Assembly: GCF_910594005.1 (NCBI RefSeq)
Contig: NC_057847.1
Location: forward strand, 27,565,001 to 27,629,000
Reading direction: 5' to 3'
Length of the DNA: 64,000 bases
Source of the DNA: Cervus elaphus
Lineage: Eukaryota > Chordata > Mammalia > Artiodactyla > Cervidae
In this document: one piece after another, positions 55,256-64,000 of the stretch
How the letters are laid out: the number at the start of each line of letters is the position of its first letter
How positions within the stretch are numbered: position 1 is the stretch's first letter
Notes under the pieces: generated by a model
Database searches by the model: none
The model's input: only the letters and a program-made list of their open reading frames with translations
Told to the model about the DNA's origin: nothing
Position numbers and translations under genes: made by a program

Positions 55256-55479
55256 GTGCATACATGTTTAGTCTCTAAGTCGTGTCTGACTCTTTGTGAC
55301 CCCATGGACTGTGTAGCCCACCAGGCTCCTCTCTCCACAGGATTTCCCAGGCAAGAATACTGGAGTGGGTTGCCATTTCCTCCTCCAGGGGACCTTCCTG
55401 ACCTAGGGATAAACTAGCATCTCCTGCATCTCCTGCACTGGCAGGCAGATTCTTTACCACTGAGCCACCTGGAAGCCCA
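55256..55479 (-). mobile_element. Bov-tA SINE with TSD
   Basis: Reverse Bov-tA: agtctctaagtcgtgtctgac tail, ccaggctcctctctccac, head actgagccacctggaagccc. A perfect 10-base duplication ttgtgagagc lies at 55246-55255 and 55480-55489. It contains a duplicated catctcctgc (about 55420-55440). Confidence 0.96.
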
Positions 55480-55489
55480 TTGTGAGAGC

Positions 55490-56019
55490 AGGTAAGCCCA
55501 AAATCCTTGACATTATTCTTATACCTGGGGAATGTCCCACCTTAGGAATGCTCACCTCCTCTCAGAAGATACCAAAAAACTCACTTGCCTGCTTCTCTTG
55601 CAGCTAAGGCCTCATCCGCGTGATTCAAACTCTGTCAGTCAAATGTTCTTACACAAAGCTCCATTCAGAAGTGAGCCACAGGAGGAAGTCAACTGTGCCA
55701 AATCCATTTCCTAGAAAAAGGTGGTGGTGGGTGTCCAGCACTCACGGACAACAGTGGCATGAGCTGTGCTGTGGAGTCTAGACCTAGAGGCAGCAGCAGA
55801 GGCCCTCCCTCTGCTGATTCAGCCCAAGGCCCAAGGCATGGCTGTTCTAAGCACTGTTCTGGCTTCCTGACCGCCAAGCCTGACTCTCTGACTCACCTGT
55901 AGATTTTAAGTGTCTTAATATCCTTCCATAAAGACCTTTTCTGCTTCACCTATGGTGAGTGGGTTCTGTTGTTAGTAACAAAGATCCTTGAGAGATATAA
56001 TGCCCATGGAGCTCTACAT
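55490..56019. other. Unique sequence
   Basis: No gene or repeat family recognised. Confidence 0.45.
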
Positions 56020-56335
56020 GCTCTCCAGGCAGCCTGCTTCTCCCATTCCATCTGGCAGAGTTTCCCCTCCTCACAGGGCCTCTGTCCCTTCCTCCAGTGG
56101 GCTACATTCTTTCCTGCCTCAGGCCTCCAGGCCAGCCATTCCCTCACCTGAGAATGCTTCACTCTGCTCTGACCCTGACTCCCCCTGAAACGCAAAACAC
56201 AACTCATAAGTGACAAGGTTACGTCCCCCTCACAAACGGCCTCCCAGCATCCTGTACTTGCCCTTCATGGTACTTATCACAATTGAAATTAAGTACTTAG
56301 TTGGTTAATTAGTGTTTTTCTTCCCAAACAGACTG
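56020..56335 (+). mobile_element. L2 LINE fragment
   Basis: The later part (catggtacttatcacaattgaaatt, tttcttcccaaacagactgtataaat) matches the L2 block 'agcacttatcacaatttgtaatta...ccccactagactgtaagc'. Upstream pyrimidine-rich DNA is compatible. It ends before the usual L2 terminus, where a MIR begins. Confidence 0.65.
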
Positions 56336-56339
56336 TATA

Positions 56340-56525
56340 AATTATAATAATAACTAATATTTATTGAGCTCTCTCCACATACTGGGAAGTCTTCTAAGCA
56401 CTTCACATGGATTATCTCATTTAATCTTACTGCAACTCTGGGGAAGATATTATAACACCCAATTTAGAAATGGAGAATCTGAGGCCACAAAATCTGACTC
56501 CAGATAACACTATTAATCCCATCTG
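56340..56525 (-). mobile_element. MIR SINE
   Basis: Reverse MIR: taatatttattgagctctctcc, ctaagcacttcacatggattatctcatttaatc, gatattataacacccaatttagaaatgg, tctgactccagataac. Confidence 0.82.
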
Positions 56526-56641
56526 TGGTCTCCACATGTGGGCATCTGTGTCCCCATAAGTTGTACAAGGTAAGCCATTGGAGGGTGGGAAGAAAACATT
56601 AGAATGTATCTATCTCTCTATACATGTATATATTTATTTCA

Positions 56642-57140
56642 GTTCAGTTCAGTCACTCAGTTGTGTCCTACTCTTTGCGACCCCATGAATCACAGGATGC
56701 CGGGCCTCCCTGTCCATCACCAACTCCCAGAGTTTACTCAAACTCATGTCCATTGAGTCGGTGATGCCAGCCAGCCATCTCATCCTCTGTCGTCCCCTTC
56801 TCCTCCTGCCCCCAATCCCTCCCAGCATCAGGGTCTTTTCCAATGAGTTGACTCTTCGCATGAGGTGGCCAAAGTATTGGAGTTTCAGCTTCAGCATCAG
56901 TCCTTCCAATGAACACCCAGGACTAATCTCCTTTAGGATGGACTGGTTGAATCTCCTTGCAGTCCAAGGGACTCTCAAGAGTCTTCACCAACACCACAGT
57001 TCAAAAGCATCAATTTTTTGGTGCTCAGCTTTCTTCACAGTCAAACTCTCACATCCATACATGACCACTGGAAAAACCATAGCCTTGACTAGACGGACCT
57101 TTGTTGGCAATGTAATGTCTCTGTTTTTTAATATGCATTT
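56642..57140 (-). mobile_element. BovB LINE 3' end
   Basis: Reverse BovB, about 500 bases, from agttcagttcagtcactcag to cctttgttggcaatgtaatg. The minus-strand frame 56978-56649 reads through much of the C-terminal BovB protein (motifs RRFNQSILKEIS, LKLQYFGHLMRR, GITDSMDMSL, AVHGVAKS-like VIHGVAKSRT). It is the best preserved BovB frame here, at 109 codons. Flanks atttatttca at 56632-56641 and 57141-57150 are a likely target-site duplication. Confidence 0.95.
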
Positions 57141-57150
57141 ATTTATTTCA

Positions 57151-57264
57151 TCCTAATTATTTTATTTTGTATGTCAATTTCATAATGCATATATTTTATT
57201 ATGTACATAATAATACATTACATAATCTATAAATAAATAAAAACAGCATAGATAGGCTCAATTA
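57151..57264. repeat. AT-rich low-complexity stretch
   Basis: Between the BovB and a Bov-tA lies strongly AT-rich DNA (tattttattatgtacataataatacattacataat). No family recognised. Confidence 0.7.
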
Positions 57265-57274
57265 TTTTCCTACA

Positions 57275-57488
57275 TGCATGTTCAGTCACTTGTCGTGTCA
57301 AACTCTTTGAGACCCTATGGACTGCAGCCCGCCAGGCTCCTCTGTCCATGGGGATTCTCCAGGCAAGAATACTGGAGTGGGTTGCCATGCCCTCCTCCAG
57401 GGAATCTTCCTAATCCAAGGATCAAACCTGTATCTCTTATGTCTCCTGCATTGGCAGGCAGGTTCTTTAGCACCACCTGGGAAGCCCT
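57275..57488 (-). mobile_element. Bov-tA SINE
   Basis: Reverse Bov-tA: gttcagtcacttgtcgtgtc tail, ggctcctctgtccatgggg, head agcaccacctgggaagccc. Flanks ttttcctaca (57265-57274) and ttttccctaca (near 57488-57499) form a target-site duplication with a one-base length difference. Confidence 0.95.
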
Positions 57489-57529
57489 TTTTCCCTACAG
57501 GGACTTGCAATGACTGAAATTTGGAGACC

Positions 57530-57640
57530 ACTCCTTTCAGCTCTGTGAAAGTAGGACTCTTGCTCACCACTGTATCCCTAGCAACCAGCATCATGCCTGA
57601 CACATAGAAGATACCCAATAAATATGTGTTGACTGAACAC
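57530..57640 (+). mobile_element. L2 LINE 3' terminus
   Basis: tgctcaccactgtatccctagcaacc, catgcctgacacatagaagatacccaataaatatgtgttgactgaac is a clear L2 3' end. Confidence 0.85.
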
Positions 57641-59336
57641 TTGTCCCTACAAAGTGAAAACTCCCAGCACTAACTAGGAAGAAAGCCCCGATGTCCCAAC
57701 TATAAGTTCAGGTTCCCAATGGTTTTGTATCTGTGAAGATTTCCTTGCTTGTTCCTCCTCAAATTCCAAATCTCAGACCAGCTGTGTTCACCCACGCTTA
57801 GGGATGGTCCATTCCCAGCAGAGACTCACTTTCTGCTGCGCCAGAGGTGTCAACAGCCCCTGGGGCAGCCTGTGGTTTCTTGGATTGTTCGCCCGACCTG
57901 CCCTTGTGGACAGTGAGGCCTGGACGGGGTGGGGTGGGGGACTGGGGTGTGAAGTGCAGCTCAGGTCTTGCAGCGTCTCCTGTGCAAAGTTTGTGCACCC
58001 CCAGTTCCTCTGTCTTCTGCCTCTGCCACCCTCGCACTCAAACTAATTTGAGTTCTTCCTTTCCCCACAGTTACAAAGGCTCCTAGGGGCTTGGGGAGTC
58101 GGAGGTGGGGATCACACCTGAGCTGGGAAGAAGGAGCAGGACAACAGGAATTCTATCAAAGAGTGAGAGGGACTGACAACGTGAGGACAGAACCCTTCCT
58201 CCTTCTCTGACAAAGGGCTGGTGAAAGTGGAATGTCACTGGACAAATTCTTGCTAAATTAAAACCAAACTAAAATCACCATCTACTGTGGGTGAAAAGAT
58301 GAAACTAGCCAAGCCATGTGGGTGTGGATTTCCCACAGGGCCCTTGAAAGTCCTGCTTTGGATACAGGCTCAGACCCCGTAAATGTTATTCTTCAGTCAT
58401 TTTTAGAATTCCGCACCAGTTGAATTGTTTCTAGATACGTTTGTGGGTTGCTTCTTCTCTAAGAGATGGAAGGCTGGGTGGGGTGCAGGGGTAGCACAGA
58501 GGGGCCTGTGGAAACATCAGACCTAACCACCAAGGAACATCCGGGCTCAGAGGTCCTCAGGTCAGGGGAGGTGAGCCAGGGAAGAGGCCAACAGCTGTAT
58601 TTGCAGTCACAGGTGCGGCCCTACCCAGGGCAGCCCCATGGGATCAGCTGACCTGTGAGCATCATTCCTGGAACTAACAACACACACTAGGCTCCCACTG
58701 GCCAACTGGCCCCTGACTTTCCTTTCTTAAATCTCCACCACCTTCAGTGCTGCCCATGGGGGTGCAAACAGCAGACAATCTTCCTCTATTCAGAGAGGAA
58801 GCAGTAACGGCCGCAGAGCAGAGCTGGGAGTCTACAAAGGCCACTTCTGCGGCTGCACCCCTCCTGTGTGTTTGGAAACAAACAGCTACTCCTTCCACTT
58901 CTGTGCAGAGATAGCTCTGAAGCCGGCCTTCCCCAAATGGCCACCTGCCAGACTCTTCCAAAGGACATTTCTCATTTACTTAAAACACATGAAATTTGAT
59001 AGGAACCTTCAAGACTTTTAAAAAGATATTTTAAAGGTATCTCAAAAAATTTCATGAAATGCATTTTAAAGGTACTTTCACTACAAATATGTATTCAATA
59101 TGCATAGTCATCAATTCAGTAATCATTTAGTCAGAGCTTGCCATGTGCCAGGCAATTATGCTGAGAATGTTCAGTGCAAAAGGCAAACCCACACACACAC
59201 ACATGTGTCTGTCTATAAACAGATAGCTACGAAATTTGAACTAAAACATTAACCATCTAACCTTGATATCAAATAAATTAATTGCTTAACAACCAAACTG
59301 ATAGTAGGAAAATGTCTGTTTCAAATGATTATTGTC
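57641..59336. other. About 1.7 kb of repeat-poor sequence
   Basis: No gene recognised. A short run cacacacacacac lies near 59190. A weak L2-like piece (ttgccatgtgccaggcaattatg) lies near 59137-59160. GC is higher between 57800 and 58960. Confidence 0.45.
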
Positions 59337-59520
59337 TGGCTAGTGGGTCTCAATCGAGTGTATTCAACTGAATCACTTTGGGAGCTTTTTAGAAGCATGA
59401 ATGTCAAGGTCACACCTCAAACCCACTAAATCAGAATTTCTGAGAATGGGCCCCAAGAATGTGTCCTTTGAAAATGCTCTCAAGAAATCTTGATGTTTCC
59501 TCCTTGTTCAGAGCCACTGA
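59337..59520 (+). mobile_element. MER5A DNA transposon
   Basis: Nearly complete outline: ctagtgggtctcaatcgag start, tgaatcactttgggagctttttag, ctaaatcagaatttctgagaatggg, cctccttgttcagagccactg end. The terminal inverted repeats (cagtggttctcaa-type) are still visible in degenerate form. Confidence 0.82.
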
Positions 59521-60049
59521 TTTGGATGATCTTAACAGTAGCTGAACAACTTGAGATCCACATTATCTATTACTAGTAGATAGCTCAAAACCAAATTTCC
59601 TTATCATTTGTAAGTAATCATCATTAACTGTAACCACACTAACTGAGTAGGGACCATATGGTGGGGTGGGGGCACTTTCAGCTAATGATACCATGAACAA
59701 AGCAAAAAAGGACAAGGAGCCCAGGCAGGACACTAGGGAAGACAGGCAGGAAAACTACATTGAGTACTTAAGTAAATGCCCCAGAAATAAAATCCATCCC
59801 AGACACCAAGAGAGTGGCTTAGGGAACCACAGACAATGTCAAAAACTTATGAACTAGAAAGACAGTCTGTAGTCCACCACTGGTTCAAGCCCCATTTGGA
59901 CAGGCCCAATTAATGGCATCCCCTAATAACTGGTAGATAGGCAAATAGGGGCCATGATTCCCCACACTAAAAATTGGGAGAAAAACAAAGGAATGTTATT
60001 AGTGTCAGGGAAACCCATTTATTTAAAGAGGTTCATTTTCACTCAAGAA
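59521..60049. other. Unique sequence
   Basis: No gene or repeat family recognised. Confidence 0.45.
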
Positions 60050-60160
60050 AAGGGTGAGTAATAACAAATGTTTTCAAGCATTTTCTATGGAAACTGTTCT
60101 AAGTGCCTTAAGCAAATGAACCAAACACTACTATTAGATACCTATTATTATCAGAAGCCC
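60050..60160 (-). mobile_element. MIR SINE fragment
   Basis: tcaagcattttctatggaaactgttctaagtgcc and atagatacctattattatcag-like wording fit a reverse MIR 5' half. Diverged. Confidence 0.5.
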
Positions 60161-60394
60161 TCAGGTCAGGTCCCAATTAAAGCAGCTTCAGAAGGGCAAG
60201 TTTAAAAACCTTGTTTCATTGATAAGACTCTCTGTGTTCCTGCTCTGGCAGCATGCCCCTGACCTTCGGTACACTGACTTTTGGACATTCCAGCCATGCC
60301 ACAGGTCAATGCAGTACGTGTTTGGGCCAGTGTGAACAAAGGAACATCCCCATTAGACTTGATCATAGCCATGATTACTAGCAAAGCCGTCAAA

Positions 60395-60775
60395 AGCAAC
60401 ACTCTCCAACAAAAACAGAATGTGAGCCACGAGTGTAAGTCACACACATAATGTTTACATTTTCTAGTAGCCATGTTTAAAAATAAATAAGAGGTGAAGT
60501 TAATGTTAATATATTTCATTTAGCCCAATACACCTAAAATATTATCACCTTAAAGTATACATATGAAAAAATTATTGATGACTTATTTTATATTCTTTTT
60601 TTCATGCTGTCTTTGAATTTCAGAGTGTATTTTATATATATCTTAATCTGAACTACTTGCATCTTTTTGTTAAACTCCCTTGAGGAATAATTGATAAATA
60701 TAAATTTCAAGTGTTCAATAGCCACATGTGTCCAGTGGCTTCCATACTGGATGTCTCTAGAGGAACATAAAGGTT
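60395..60775. mobile_element. Short dispersed repeat, probable DNA-transposon fossil, copy 2
   Basis: Same block order and orientation as 7667-7970: actctccaacaaaaacagaatgtgagcc, ttttctagtagccatg, an AT-rich middle (atttcatttagcccaatac), gtgtattttatata, and caagtgttcaatagccacatgtg near the end. This copy has about 75 extra bases in the right half (60625-60695 region). Confidence 0.6.
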
Positions 60776-62476
60776 AGCTGCAGGGGAGGCGCCAATACTC
60801 AAAATCACCTCTCATTGCTAACTTCAGAGGATGCAAGCTTTCTTTTGATTTTTAAATAATAGCCACTTTTCCTCATATTCTCATCTTCAGAGGATGGAAA
60901 TCCATCCTCCATGGCTTGGATGTCTTCCATTTTCAACCGGAAAATTGTTGGGGATAATTCCTTTACATTTTAGGAGTCTCTTATGCAGAAACTATTTTTC
61001 AACAGTCCCTGGCTGAAGCTAGTCCCATGAGGGCTTCCTAGCTTGAGTCTTTGGAATTTGGCAAATAAGAGCCTGTCAACCCTTCCTGGGCCACTGGGTT
61101 ATCTCTGACTCGCTCCACAGCCCTCTGATGGGGCCTTAAGCTGTCCCATGAGGAGGCCCGCTGTTTGGAGAACCGCAGGTGGTAACAGTACAGCTGCTCT
61201 GTACATCCTGAAGCCCTCGGTGTCTGCCTCTCTCTGCAGCTGTCCTCAGTCTCCCTCCTGCTGGGCAGGGACCAGCGCGGCGCTCAGCGGTCCCACTGGA
61301 CATGGCACATGTTTAGTGCAGAGACCACCTTTGGGGTTGGCACCTGTTTCAATCATGCCTTCCTTTTTTGTGTCCCTCTTCTTTTTTTTTTTTAACTGTT
61401 AATACACCTTGGTAAGGAAAATACATTCCAGAAGTACCCAGAATCCTTCTCCATTGGCTTTTTTTTTTTTCACTTTTGAAAAACACATTCTTCAAGAAGG
61501 CAGATGAGAATTCCAAAACCTCAAGCTTCAAGAAGGAGTGGCCAGTCTGACAGTTACTACCATGTATGAACTCGTCGAACATTTTTAAAGTCCTAAAACA
61601 TAATTTGGGTGACTAATATCCCCTGGGATAGTCCAGACACTTGGTTTCTTCCAGCCCCACCCAAATTCCCAAGTGGATCTCAAAAACATGCTGTCGGAAA
61701 GCCTGTTGTGTTTGTTTTGAACACCTTTCAAACTGAAGTTATGTGATCAAAAAAATAACCCCCTCCTGCTGCACTAGCTGACCACGCGCAGAGGCCTTGG
61801 AAGGACGTCAGCTGTGGGACGTGATATTTCGGTGGGCCATGGGCAGCCATGGTCCAGGAGAAAGCAAGCCTGCCCTTCTGATGCAACACCTTAGCCAGGG
61901 AGGGTGTGACTGGCAGCATTCTGAGAGGGACTCGAAAAGAAAATAAGGGAGGATTGGTGGAAAAGAGAAACCGGAGTACCTGAGGAGGGCTCAGCTGGCT
62001 GGCAGGCAGAGAAACAACCTCTGTGGAGTGGCAGGATCTACACCACAGGAAATATGGACGGCCGGCCTTGGAGCCTTCCCTCAGGATGTGCGTGTGCTCC
62101 TTGCAGGATGCCCTTTGTCGCTGAAGCCTTTAAAACGTTAAGTATGAAAAAGACCAAGAGAAGTTGGGAGGGGGACAGGGGAGATCGGCTATTCCTCAGC
62201 AGATCTCACCTCTTAAACAATGCTCGGTGCCACCAAGGGGTCAGCAGCTGAGTGTTTTCTTCCTGCTCTCAAGGCCTGTGCTTCCTTCTCTCCCTGCCCT
62301 CCGTGAGTCTCAAGATTTTAATTATAGGGAAGGTAGAACTTTTACAACTGTCTGGAAAGCACATCAGGCTTTTTTTTTTTTTTTCTGGACTTTTAAAATT
62401 CTGGGATTTTCCGTATTAGCCATCAAATGAATTCCTAAGGAGTTTCTTGCTAATCCCTGTCTAGGTGATACTAGAC

Positions 62477-62501
62477 AAACACACATACACACACACACAC
62501 A
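62477..62501. repeat. (CA)n microsatellite
   Basis: Twenty-five bases of CA units with one t interruption. Confidence 0.9.
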
Positions 62502-62964
62502 AAATCACAATATAGATTCTGGTTGGAGCAACCAGCAGGCAGTACTAACAGTAGAAATTATTGACAGTAGAAATTCTGAAATCTTTTGTTCAAAGGCGAG
62601 GATGTTTCCTGGGGTTTTTCTTGTGTTGAGCAGACGAGAAGCAAGGGAAGCAGTTGCTGATGGTGACTAGGGAGCTGGCATCAACTGTGGTACTGTGGCT
62701 GCCGCATCCTTAAACCACCCTGTGAGGAACAACTGTTCTGTTCCATCTGACTCATGAACAGGGCAATTATTTGAGTAGCTTGGAGGGCCTGCAGCCTGTC
62801 ATCAAGGAGGGGCTGCAATAAAAGGATTGGTAGGGGAAAAAGCAAGTACTGTGTCACAAACCTTAGAGGCTCTACTTCCAGTCAAGAAATCCTTCTAGCT
62901 TTTACCTTTCAGAGATTATCAGCTGTTAGTTGGCTGGGACCTGATCATTTTAAAACAATTTATG

Positions 62965-63023
62965 TGGCATATTAAACTCAATTTGTTTGGCATATTAAAC
63001 CATACAAAAAAATTGTATGGTTT
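62965..63023. repeat. Direct-plus-inverted repeat cluster
   Basis: tggcatattaaac occurs at 62965-62977 and 62988-63000 (13-base direct repeat, 23-base period). The second copy runs into a hairpin: aaaccatacaa (62997-63007), loop aaaaa, and ttgtatggttt (63013-63023), an 11-bp perfect stem. Confidence 0.9.
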
Positions 63024-63109
63024 TTACAATTTTTAAAAGTCCCATGCAAGAAGGGCCTCTTCAATCCAACTTTTGCATGACATTTAAAAATTGGCCATCA
63101 ATATATCTG

Positions 63110-63635
63110 GACAAAACTGTAATTGAAAAAGATACATGCATCCCTACATTCACAGCAGCATTATTTACAGTAATCAAGACATGAAACCAACCTAAATGTC
63201 CACTGACAGAGGAATGGATAGATTACTTTAGCCAAAGAAGATGGATAAAGTAATGTGGAATATTACTCAGTCATAAAAAAGAATGACAATACCATTTGCA
63301 ACAACATGAATGGACCTAGAGATTATCACACTAAGTGAAGGAAATCAGAGAAAGACACATATCATATGATATCATTTATATGTGGAATCTAAAATATGGC
63401 ATAAATGAATTTCCATGAAACAAAAACAGGCTCAGAGAACAGATTTGTGATTGGGGGATGGGGGGCGGAGATTGAGTAGGGAGGGATGGACTGGGAGTTT
63501 GGGATTAGCAGATATAAACTGTTATATACATAGAACGGATAAACAACAAGATCCTACCGTATAGCACAGGGAACTACATTCAATATCCTATAATAAACCA
63601 TCATGGAGAAAATATGAAAAAATGTATATAACCAT
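63110..63635 (+). mobile_element. Cetartiodactyl L1 3' end fragment
   Basis: Forward L1: aagatacatgcatccctac, cagcagcattatttacag, ctaaatgtccactgacagagg, ggaatattactcagtcataa, cccttagcacagggaac-type end gtatagcacagggaactac. A small disordered patch near 63215-63245 repeats part of the 'aaagaagatggataaa' text. Confidence 0.88.
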
Positions 63636-64000
63636 CATCTTCAGTGGAGGCCTTCATACCCTTGAGTTCAGCCTTGTTAAAAGTTTCCCTGAGTTAATCA
63701 ACCACCAATTTTTCCCAATCAACCCCATAAGGAAACGATTTGATTAGGAAGGCCAACACCACACAGCTACGCTGCACACTGACCTTGGTCCGTCCTAGTC
63801 ATCAGAATGCTGCTGTCTCAGTGCAAGCCCTCCCGCCCCCCACCCTCCCGACTCTCACACAGATGATGGAGAGCAGTACGTGGAGATCTCCTTCAAACCA
63901 GGGAAAGGCCAAGAGACTCATTTCACCCCGGCAATTTTCCTTCTCTGAAACACGAAGGTGGTTCACGAATCTGAGTCTTTGCTTGCGTGACACCTTTTGG
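63636..64000. other. Unique sequence to window end
   Basis: No gene or repeat family recognised. Confidence 0.45.

Larger units (their letters stand above)
60776..63109. other. About 2.3 kb of repeat-poor sequence
   Basis: No gene recognised. It holds T runs (about 61382-61394, 61460-61471 and 62371-62384), a (CA)n microsatellite at 62477-62501 and the small repeat cluster at 62965-63023. None of the short frames resembles a known protein. Confidence 0.45.

Overview
This window looks like ordinary nuclear DNA from a ruminant (Pecora; cattle, sheep, goat, antelope or deer). The evidence is the repeat set. It has sixteen Bov-tA SINEs (tRNA-Glu-like head joined to a BovB tail), eight BovB/BovA pieces, three cetartiodactyl CHR-type tRNA SINEs and ruminant-type L1. 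Beneath these lie the eutherian fossils MIR, L2, MLT1/MaLR LTRs, MER5A and old L1. The repeats do not let me name the species. All family names come from recognising consensus motifs by eye, not from a database search, and the boundaries of ancient repeats are good only to some tens of bases.

I find no host protein-coding gene, tRNA, rRNA, snRNA gene or CRISPR array. The only long open frame (1267 codons, minus strand, 49155-52958) is ORF2 of an L1 retrotransposon. The window is therefore probably intergenic or deep intronic. The best non-repeat exon candidate is 96 bases at 43788-43883. It has good splice consensus on both sides and one open frame, but nothing else supports it.

Layout. 1-13.5 kb: L2 and MaLR fossils cut by BovB and Bov-tA; an L2 at 1950-3115 is split by an unidentified AT-rich block. 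13.5-19.3 kb: mostly unique, with MIR/L2 remnants, two polypurine tracts and a short L1 3' end. 19.3-26.7 kb: a dense Bov-tA cluster, including a head-to-tail dimer, and an old L1 carrying a BovB and a Bov-tA. 26.7-29.4 kb: unique. 29.4-30.8 kb: a nest of MIR split by L1, the L1 split by two BovB/BovA copies, and a CHR SINE beside it. 30.8-42.8 kb: MaLR LTRs, MIRs, a CHR SINE, a 5'-truncated L1 with target duplications, and a tight inverted Bov-tA pair. 42.8-48.8 kb: the most repeat-poor part, with a short CpG-rich patch, the exon candidate and an 84-bp tandem duplication inside a MIR. 48.8-54.1 kb: a 5.2-kb L1 with intact ORF2, frameshifted ORF1 and a 12-bp target-site duplication. 54.1-64 kb: Bov-tA, BovB, L2, MER5A and L1 fragments separated by unique DNA.

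The elements work together only as retrotransposition systems. L1 ORF2 supplies endonuclease and reverse transcriptase, and CHR SINEs are generally thought to be mobilised by L1. BovB is an RTE-clade LINE whose 3' tail is carried by Bov-tA and BovA, which it is thought to mobilise. I found no previously undescribed system. The most useful signals are the nearly complete L1, the nested insertions that give relative ages, the MIR-embedded duplication, the near-perfect palindrome at 10703-10728, and the CpG patch next to the exon candidate.
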